Of a DNA stretch of 25,408 bases, positions 7,773-15,400 are shown in pieces (within the stretch, counting starts at the first letter, position 1; each line of letters opens with the position of its first letter). A model generated the notes under the pieces. The model searched no databases. It was given only the letters and a program-made list of their open reading frames with translations, and was not told the origin of the DNA. Origin of the DNA: an uncultured Eubacteriales bacterium. GTDB taxonomy: Bacteria; Bacillota; Clostridia; Oscillospirales; CAG-382. The stretch spans positions 1-25,408 of the forward strand of contig CAKSCN010000015.1 of assembly GCA_934444485.1 (NCBI GenBank), written 5' to 3'. The translations under genes were made by a program, and so were the position numbers.

Positions 7773-7801
7773 AGTATACCACATAATTCGCCGAAAGTCA
7801 A
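7773..7801 (-). promoter_or_regulatory. Sigma-A promoter of the adenylation/MBOAT operon
   Basis: On the minus strand, -35 TTGACT (7801-7796) and -10 TATACT (7778-7773) are 17 nt apart. The expected start near 7766 gives a leader of about 72 nt before the ATG at 7694. No terminator was seen between the genes up to 690, so this promoter can serve all of them. The -10 and following bases (TATACTGTATTCTGTATA) match 16 of 18 positions at the GH39 promoter. Confidence 0.82.
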
Positions 7802-7861
7802 CATATAAAATTTTACCGTTTGCCGTTGCAAAAAAAGGGTATGCGACACCGATTTTTGAAG

Positions 7862-7932
7862 TGCAAAATTAAAATTATGCAAAAAATATTTTAAATGTTA
7901 CATTTAACACTTGATTTTACTCAAATTTTGCA
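7862..7932. promoter_or_regulatory. Nested palindromes over the aminotransferase promoter (candidate operator)
   Basis: A perfect palindrome, TTAAATGT-T-ACATTTAA (7891-7907), ends 3 nt before the -35 box of the aminotransferase gene. It sits between the arms of a second perfect repeat, TGCAAAATT (7862-7870) and AATTTTGCA (7924-7932), whose right arm lies between the -35 and -10 boxes. The two centres are within 2 nt of each other. This layout suits a dimeric regulator binding just upstream of, or over, the promoter. The binding protein is unknown. Confidence 0.55.
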
Positions 7933-7939
7933 ATATAAT
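7911..7939 (+). promoter_or_regulatory. Sigma-A promoter of the aminotransferase gene
   Basis: -35 TTGATT (7911-7916) and a perfect -10 TATAAT (7934-7939) are 17 nt apart. Transcription would start near 7946. Confidence 0.82.
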
Positions 7940-8054
7940 AGACCCGGCAATTCAAAAATGAGCATTAATCCCCGAAGTGCTGCGGCTTATTTACGTCACG
8001 GCATTTTAATATACGCCGAACCGCCCGGAGCGGTGCGCAAAAAGGAGCAGAGCA

Positions 8055-9332
8055 ATGTACTATTCTGAAATGACGAAGAGTGAACTTGAGAATGAGATGA
8101 AAGAGCTTCATGCCGAGTACGGCAAAATACTCGAAAAGCACTTGAGCCTTGATATGTCGAGAGGAAAGCCTGCCGCTGATCAGCTTAATCTGTCCGAGGG
8201 AATGCTTTCGGCAATAGAGTCCAACGACGAATGCTTCACAGAAAAGGGAACCGACTGCCGAAATTACGGCATAGTTGACGGTATTCACGAGGCGAAGGAG
8301 CTTTTTGCGGAAATACTCGGCGTCGATCAGACAGAAGTTATAGTCGGCGGCAACTCAAGTCTCAATCTCATGTACGATCAGGTTGTCCGCTGTCTCATAT
8401 ACGGAGTCTGCGGCGGTACGGGACCTTGGATAAGAGACAGAGTGAAGTTTCTCTGCCCGGCTCCCGGCTACGACAGACACTTCGGCATATGCCAGTCTCT
8501 CGGAATTGAAATGATAAATGTGGACATGACTCCCACGGGACCCGATATGGATCAGGTTGAACAGCTTGTCAAGGATCCCCACGTCAAGGGTATATGGTGT
8601 GTGCCGAAGTACAGCAACCCCGACGGAATAACATATTCCGACGAAACCGTAAAGCGTTTTGCGGCACTCACTCCTGCGTCTCCCGACTTCAGAATTTTCT
8701 GGGACAACGCATACTGCATTCACGATCTCTACGACGAGGGCGACGAGCTTCTCAATATCCTCGATGAGTGTAAAAAGGCGGGGCATCCCAACCTCCCGTT
8801 TATTTTTGCCTCCACCTCCAAGATAACCTATCCCGGCTCCGGAATCTCGGTAATGGCGGCGTCGGTTGAGAATATCGAGCATATCAAGAGCATTCTCACG
8901 TACCAGACCATAGGCTACGATAAGATGAATATGCTCCGCCACGTGCGCTTTTTCGGAAACGCCGAGGGCATGAAGAAGTACATGAAGAAGCACGCCGACA
9001 TTCTCCGTCCGAAGTTTGAAACCGTTCTTGAGTGTCTCGACAGAGAGCTTGCACCGAGAGGAATAGGGGAGTGGAAGAAGCCTAAAGGCGGTTACTTCAT
9101 CAGCCTCAACGTCCCCGACGGCTGTGCGCTGAGAGTCGGAAAGCTTGCCAAGGAGGCGGGTATCACAATAACGAAAGCCGGCGCAACTTTCCCCTACGGC
9201 GTCGATCCCCGTGACAGAAACCTGAGAATTGCGCCGTCCTTCCCGAAGATAGACGAGCTCAAGACGGCGATTGAGGTGCTTTGCGTTTGCGTGAGAATTG
9301 CGGCGGTAGAAAAGCTTCTCGAAACAAAGTAA
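8055..9332 (+). CDS. PLP-dependent aspartate aminotransferase (PF12897 type)
   Basis: A 425-residue fold-type I aminotransferase of the group typified by Corynebacterium AspT (Pfam Asp_aminotransf, a class apart from the usual AspC). Expected PLP residues are visible: Asn188 in PKYSNPDG, Asp217 and Tyr220 in FWDNAY, and the Schiff-base Lys256 in STSKITYPGSG. The C-terminal substrate-binding Arg is probably in RNLRIAPSFP. It should interconvert aspartate/2-oxoglutarate and oxaloacetate/glutamate in the cytoplasm. The start has AAAGGAG 7 nt upstream. It is a single-gene unit with its own promoter and terminator. The palindromes at the promoter suggest regulation. Confidence 0.92.
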   Translation: MYYSEMTKSELENEMKELHAEYGKILEKHLSLDMSRGKPAADQLNLSEGMLSAIESNDECFTEKGTDCRNYGIVDGIHEAKELFAEILGVDQTEVIVGGNSSLNLMYDQVVRCLIYGVCGGTGPWIRDRVKFLCPAPGYDRHFGICQSLGIEMINVDMTPTGPDMDQVEQLVKDPHVKGIWCVPKYSNPDGITYSDETVKRFAALTPASPDFRIFWDNAYCIHDLYDEGDELLNILDECKKAGHPNLPFIFASTSKITYPGSGISVMAASVENIEHIKSILTYQTIGYDKMNMLRHVRFFGNAEGMKKYMKKHADILRPKFETVLECLDRELAPRGIGEWKKPKGGYFISLNVPDGCALRVGKLAKEAGITITKAGATFPYGVDPRDRNLRIAPSFPKIDELKTAIEVLCVCVRIAAVEKLLETK

Positions 9333-9346
9333 ACAGAATAATTTGA

Positions 9347-9382
9347 CCGCAGGGCGTAAATGAGCGTTCTGCGGATTTTTTT
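9347..9382 (+). terminator. Rho-independent terminator of the aminotransferase gene
   Basis: CCGCAGGGCG pairs with CGTTCTGCGG (10 bp with two G-U pairs), followed by a run of seven T (9376-9382). It starts 15 nt after the stop codon. Confidence 0.88.
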
Positions 9383-9438
9383 ACGCTTTAGTAGGCGTGG
9401 CGTCGGTTTACGCTTCTCTTCCGCTTGAATATCGGCAT

Positions 9439-9473
9439 AAAAATTCCCCGCCGAACCGTTAAGCCCGGCGAGG
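9439..9473 (-). terminator. Rho-independent terminator of the GH27 gene
   Basis: On the minus strand, CCTCGCCG pairs with CGGCGGGG (8 bp, one G-U pair) around a 12-nt loop, followed by AATTTTTATG. It lies about 20 nt after the stop of the large GH27 gene and faces the aminotransferase terminator, so the two convergent units are insulated. Confidence 0.85.
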
Positions 9474-9493
9474 TTTTGCTTGTTTTACCTTAT

Positions 9494-12400
9494 TCAGTTT
9501 TTGCCGTAACCGTAGTTGGTCTTGATGAACGCAAGGTCTTCGATTGTCACCGTGCCGTCCTCGTTTATGTCGGTGACGTCCTTGAGACGCTTTGCCGCTC
9601 CGGGGTCGAACGCTCTTATCACACGGATGAAGTCGTCAACGTCAATGACTCCGTCTCCGCAGATGTCAGCGTAGCTTCCGACTATGTCGCCCGCAACGAG
9701 AAGTGCTTTGCCGAAGCTGTTCTCTCCGCCTGCCGTTACCGATACAACGGACGAGGTGTACTTTGCGTAGCCGTTCTTTTCGATGGTGACGTAGTAATCG
9801 CCCTCTTCAAGAGAACCGAAGCTGTAGGAAATCTCGGAATCACTGCCGCCCTCCGGCTCTGTGTATACCGCAGTTTCAACCGCATTTTCACCGTCAACCC
9901 TGTAAAGCGTTACCTTTGCGGCGCTTGTGAAGTCGTAGCCGTCGGAGGCTGCCGTTCTTGTCGTCACCGCATTGTCGGATACCTTGATGAAGCTTCCCTC
10001 GGCGTTTATCCCGGTGCTTTCGCCGAATACCGCATAGAAGGTCTTGTCCTCGGTACCCATTATAAGGTCGTCCGCCGTAATAGGTGCGCCGCCGACTGTC
10101 AGCGACCAGTGACTGAAGCTTTCGCCGTCCTTCTTGGGCTTCTCGGTCGGGAGAGCTATTGTCGCACCGTTTTCGTAAACGTAGGTCTTGTAATCGAGGT
10201 TTACAGACTTTGTTTCGAGCTTGTAATCTCCGCCGTACCCGGTGTAATAGGTCTTTTCCTCTGCGGAGTAGGGGTTGACGAAGGTTGCGGTGTTCGGAAC
10301 ATCGACAAGCTTAAACTCGGCGTAACCCTTTCTGCCGCCCTTTATCGCAAAGCCGCAGAAGTCAGCGATATAACCGTTTGCTTTATATCCGCCGGTGTAG
10401 TCCGTGAAACGCTGTCTTCCGACGCATACAACCGTGTGTTCACCGTATTCAAGGTCTGTTTCGCTGACGGGGAACAGATAGTTCTGAACAAAGTTGTCGT
10501 TTCTCCAAGTATCGAATGTTGTCGTCGGAGTTGTAGAGCCGTCAACATACACGTCGATGTATGCATAGAAACGGCACAGATAAGACCATACAAAAGCATT
10601 TGTACCGGTGAATTTGAAAGCATAGCGAGGAACCGAGCCGCCCTCGGCGTATCCCTTTATGCTCCAACCGTTAAATGTCATATCTTTGAGCTTTTTGTAA
10701 TCCTCTCCGGTTGTGCTTGAATTAACTCGGACGATGTGTTTGTCTGTGTCAACGGTTTCGTCTATTCCGTCAAAGCTCTGAACAGTCTTCTCGGCATTCG
10801 GATTGAGCGTCTTTGCGCAGAACTCGTTCGTGAAGTAGTCGGTTATGCACTTTGCGTATACCTCGTTGCCCTTGACGTCGGGGTGTACCCAGTCGGAGAA
10901 GTAGGTGAGCCAGCTTGCGTTTTCAGCCTTAATTTGGTTCGATATCACCTTTCCTACGTCGATGTACGGAATGCCGAAATCCTCGGCGAACTTTCTGTGG
11001 TAGGTGAGGGTGGGGAAGTCGTTCGCAAACTTGTTTTGGTCGGTCGTGAGGATGAACATGAAGTTTGCGTAAGGGTTTGCGTCGAGTACTTTCTTGAGAA
11101 CAACCTTGAGATTTTCTCTTATTTCATCCTCTTCGTAATGCTCGTAAGCGTCGTTTATCGCAAATTCGATGAAGAGAAGGTCGGGAGGAGTTGTGCCGAG
11201 CTTGAGATCCTCCGTCGCTCTGTATGCGGCGAAACGTGTGCCTGTGCCGTTTATCGCACCGTTTACCTCGGTTATCTTCGCACCGAAGCTCTCTGCGAAC
11301 CAGTCACGTGTGAGACCTCTCCAGGAGAGTGCGTTTCTTGTGTCCGTACCGTACTTTGAAAGACCGTCGCCGAAAGTGATCGAGCCGCCGAAGTAGCTTA
11401 CTGTTGCGTTTCCGCTCATGAGTGCGTTGTAGAAATTCTGATAGTAGGAGGTTTCGTAAGCGTCACGCCATACCGCATAGAGCTTTACGTCGCTCGTACC
11501 GGCAACCTTAAACGACGGGAAGGTCTTGTCGCCGTCGGGAGTTTCGCTCCAGCCGGTGAATATCTTGTCGCCGTTGGTGGCGTCAACCGTTCTCGGGAGT
11601 GCGACAAGGTCTCCGGCGGAGGTCTTTATTGTTTCGGGAACAGTACCGGTACCGCCGTTGAGGTCGAAGCTTATGTCGGTAATGCCGTAGCCGATGTTGA
11701 ATACCGTTCCTGCCTCGGGAGCGGCTACCGTGAAGTGCTTGAGTCCGTCGGAGTCTGTGGTGTAGGTTTCGTAAACAACGCCGTTTGCGATTATCTTGGG
11801 ATACTCGGTCGCAACGTCGAAGCCCGTGAGAACGCTCAATTCGTTTACGTTTGCCGTTACCTTGCCCTCGGAGCTTGATTTTACGACTATCGCCTTGTCG
11901 TCTCTTACCGTGAAGCCTTCGCCGATACCGTTGTTGAAGATAACGACTCTCGTCGCCTCGGGGTCAAGACCGCCTCTGTTTATGGTCTTTCCGGGGAAGG
12001 TACCGCCGTTTATCTCGAAGATGTTGACTCCAGACTGCATAACTGCCTCATGCGTGTAGTCGCCGCCGTAATTGCCGCCGTTTCTTGTGGTGGTGTAGAG
12101 GTTGTTTACCGTACCGCCGTTTATCACGAAGAGCATTGTTCCGTCCGAACCGCCTTTGCCGCCGGAACCGATTAACAACTCGTTTATCGTACCGCCGTTG
12201 ATTGTCACGGTGGCTTTTCCGGTAAATACGGACTTGGGGTTGGATTCGTGGTTCAATGCAAGTCTTTTAATTGTGGGAGTGCCGCTTATGTTTATCTTTA
12301 CATCGCCGGATGAGCTGCCGTAGTTGTTGCCGGCATAGACAAGTCCGATGTCTCCGCTATTGATGTTTATCGTGCTGTCAATGTCGGAAAGCGCCGTGTA

Positions 12401-15400
12401 GTCGTGCTGTGCTATGGTGTAGTTCTTTGTCGCCGCCGTGCCGTTCTGCGTATAGCTTCCGTCGAAGGTAACGCCTGCGCCTATCGTGAGATTCTGTCCG
12501 TTGATGCGAAGCGGAACCTCCGCACCGTCGCATCTGCCGAGAATTATATCGGAAAACTCGACTTCACCCATGAGTACCGCTCTGTATGAGATGAATTTCG
12601 ATGTTTCGTCGTAGCCTGTGATTCTGAGCGTGCCGCCGTCAAGTGAGAGCTTTTCGCCGTTTGTTGAGGTGTATGTGCCGACTACCTTTATCCAGTCGCC
12701 TTCCTTGCAGAGAGCCGCAGCGGCGGACAGGGTTTTCTTCGGAGCCTCGGGGGAAAGTCCGTTGTTAGAGTCGGAACCGCTGTCGGAAACGTAAACGTAG
12801 CTTCTTGTATCGACGAACACCGAGAGACCGAATGCGCAGTGGTTTCCGTCGGGCTTTCCGAGAGCGTACAGACGGAGCTTCTTTGCACCGTCGGGAATGT
12901 TTACGTTGAGAACGTAGTAATCGTCCCACGTAAGCTCGGGAGTTTCTGCGGCTATAACGCCGTCGATTTCAACGTAGAACGTGGCGTTGTTCTTGCTGTA
13001 CCACGATGAGCCGTTGTGATGGTCTCGTCCGGCAACCGCGATGAATTTGTTTGCCCCTGCCGGAATGTCGGCTGTGTAAGTCGAGAATGTGTCGGTCGTG
13101 CCGGCATTAACCGCAACGCCCTTTTCAAACTCCGTGTTTGCGACATTCATCTTTATTCCGTCGCCGCCGAGGGATTCGTCAAGCTTGCGGTAGCTTCCCT
13201 GCGGCGTGGGATTGAGGTCGGAGAAGTAAGCGACTATATTGAGTTTTGAAACATCCGGGAGTATCTGCGAGGGATCGAGCATGAAGCCCGCATTTCCCCA
13301 TGCAACGTGGTTGCTGTCTGCATAGCCGATGGCGTAGAGAGATACCTCCGACGCTCCCTCGGGAATGCCTACTCTGAATACGAACGAATCGTCCCATCCA
13401 AGTACCGGCGAGGAAGCGGCAACAACACCGTCAAATTCAACAAAGAACTGAGCCGTTCTGCTTTTTGCTCCGTTGTCACGTTCACGTCCTGCGACTGCGA
13501 CAAAGTATTTTACTCCAGACGGAATTTTTACTGTTACCTTGGGATAGCCGTCCTCAGGACCTGCGTTCATGCCGATACCCTTTTCGTAGGTTACGCCGGC
13601 GATATCTATTGTTTTTCCGTTTACCGATTTGTCGATTTGTGTGTAGTTGGAGAGAGCCCCGGATTTTGTGACCTCAAGGTCGGATAAGAAGTAAGCGATT
13701 TCGGACGCATCGGGAGCTTCGACAACAAATTCGTAGGTCTTTGTGTCCTCCGCCAAAATGTCGTCGCTTTCCGTGAGAACAAGGTATGCTTTTACGGTGA
13801 ACGAGCCGCTTCCGTCGTCCTCAACCTGAATGCCGTCTGCACCGGAGTAGATAACCGCATCGGCGACGGTGGAGTCTTTGCCGAGCGAGTACTTCACGGA
13901 AACTCTGTCGTAGCGGCTTATTTCGGGAGAGGTTATGTAGAGCCTTTCACCTGCCGACCATGTTTTCGAGGACGGGTCGGGAAGAGAAACAGAGGCGGTA
14001 ACGTCGTATGCCGACATTTCTCCGAGGTTGTAAGCATTCTTGTAACCGAGTGCCGTGAGCGAGAGAACCGCCTGCGCACTTCTTTTTGCCGAAGAGCAGT
14101 ATGCGACAAAGACCGTGTTCCTGTCGGGGTAAAGGCTCTCTATCGTGTCGATTATCGAGGTGTATTCTATATTTACCGCACCGTCTATGTGACCTGCGAC
14201 GTATTCCTCCGCACTCCTTACGTCGAGAAGAACTGCGCCCTTGCCGACGAGATTTTGTGCGGTAAGTCCGCCGATTCTGTTTTCCACATCAGCGGTGCTT
14301 ACCGAAAAGGAGAGAGGATAGGAGTGTGTCGTAATTTTGCTGAGAATATTTCCTTCGGCGTCGGAAACGTAAACCTTGACCTTGCCGGAGGTGAAGCCTT
14401 CGGGAATATCCGCCGTGACCGATACCTTGGAAAGCTCATTTGTGAGAGCTATGTCGGACGCCGCAGAGGACACTGTTCCGGTACTGCCTATATATTCGAG
14501 GTTAAGCTTTGCCGCCTTGTCAGCGGAGCTTCTTGCTGCAAGAGTTGCTGTTATCTTGCCGTCAGCCTCGGAAAGCGTCGGGTAGTCGGTGACATATTCG
14601 GCGTTTCTGCGTACGGATACGGACTTAACCGTAATGCCGCCGTCGTCGGCAAGCATTCCCTTAACCGAGAGGGAAACTCCTGCCTTTACGTTTTTGTCGT
14701 ACCAAACGGTGAGAACCGCCTCTTTGCCGTCCTTGGTGTCGGAAACGGAGGTGTACGATTTTTCGCCGTCGGTGTATACGTTGATTCCTGCAACCGCACC
14801 CTTTACCTCGAAGCATATGTCAGCCGCCGTGAGAGTGCCCGTTTCGGGAAGAGTAAGCTCAATACCGCTGCCGTAGCCCGAGAAGAAGTCGCCGTCGGCA
14901 GTGCCTGTCACTTCGGTCGAGCCGAGAGTGAGACAGTCGGTGATGAGATTTGCGCCGTTAAGACGTGTTCCGTTTGTGCCGTACTTTACATAATCCGCCG
15001 TGCCGACCGTCGGGTCAAAGTTCTCGATGTCGGTGCCGACCGAGCTGTGCGAGAAGCCGCTTCCGTCAGCCGTGAGCCATGCGCTCTCGAGAACGATAAA
15101 CGCACTTGTCGTTATCTTGTTTGAAAGCGTGATCTTAACTGTGGCGGCTGCCTTGCCGTCGGCACTGTAGCTTGCGGTGAAAAGACGGGAGGTCATAGTG
15201 CCTGACGTTCCGGTAATTGTCTCTGTGAAAAGCTTGTCATCGTCCACATAAAACTCAACCGTTGCATCACCCGAGTAAACGCCGATGGGGAGCGTTACCG
15301 TTCTTTCGGTGCTGTCGGCAGGGAGCGTGACGGTGAAGCTCTCGTATGTCCTCGTGCCGCCTCTTGCGGAGGAGGTTGCAGCCTGAACGTCGCCGTCCGA

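Larger units (their letters stand above)
7695..8054. other. 360-nt AT-rich divergent intergenic region
   Basis: This stretch separates the adenylation operon (minus) from the aminotransferase gene (plus). It holds one strong sigma-A promoter for each side, a perfect 17-nt palindrome (7891-7907) and a 9-bp inverted repeat around it (7862-7870 and 7924-7932). The aminotransferase leader is about 108 nt long and contains a short GC stem (ACCGC/GCGGT, about 8020-8036) before AAAGGAG. I see no RNA gene or coding frame in it. Confidence 0.7.

Noticed and set aside
6129..7784. Longer adenylation protein starting at 7784
   Set aside because: The extra 30 codons would begin upstream of the expected transcription start and inside the promoter; the ATG at 7694 has GGAGG at the right distance.
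6426..7808. 460-codon plus-strand frame opposite the adenylation gene
   Set aside because: It is antisense to all the adenylation core motifs and runs through the operon promoter; no motif or ribosome binding site supports it.
9425..10720. Long open frame (431 codons) on the plus strand opposite the GH27 gene
   Set aside because: It lies antisense to the dockerin, CnaB-like and adjoining beta domains of the GH27 protein, has no ribosome binding site, and its translation shows no family motif. Similar antisense frames at 10736-11359 and 14189-15124 are rejected for the same reason.
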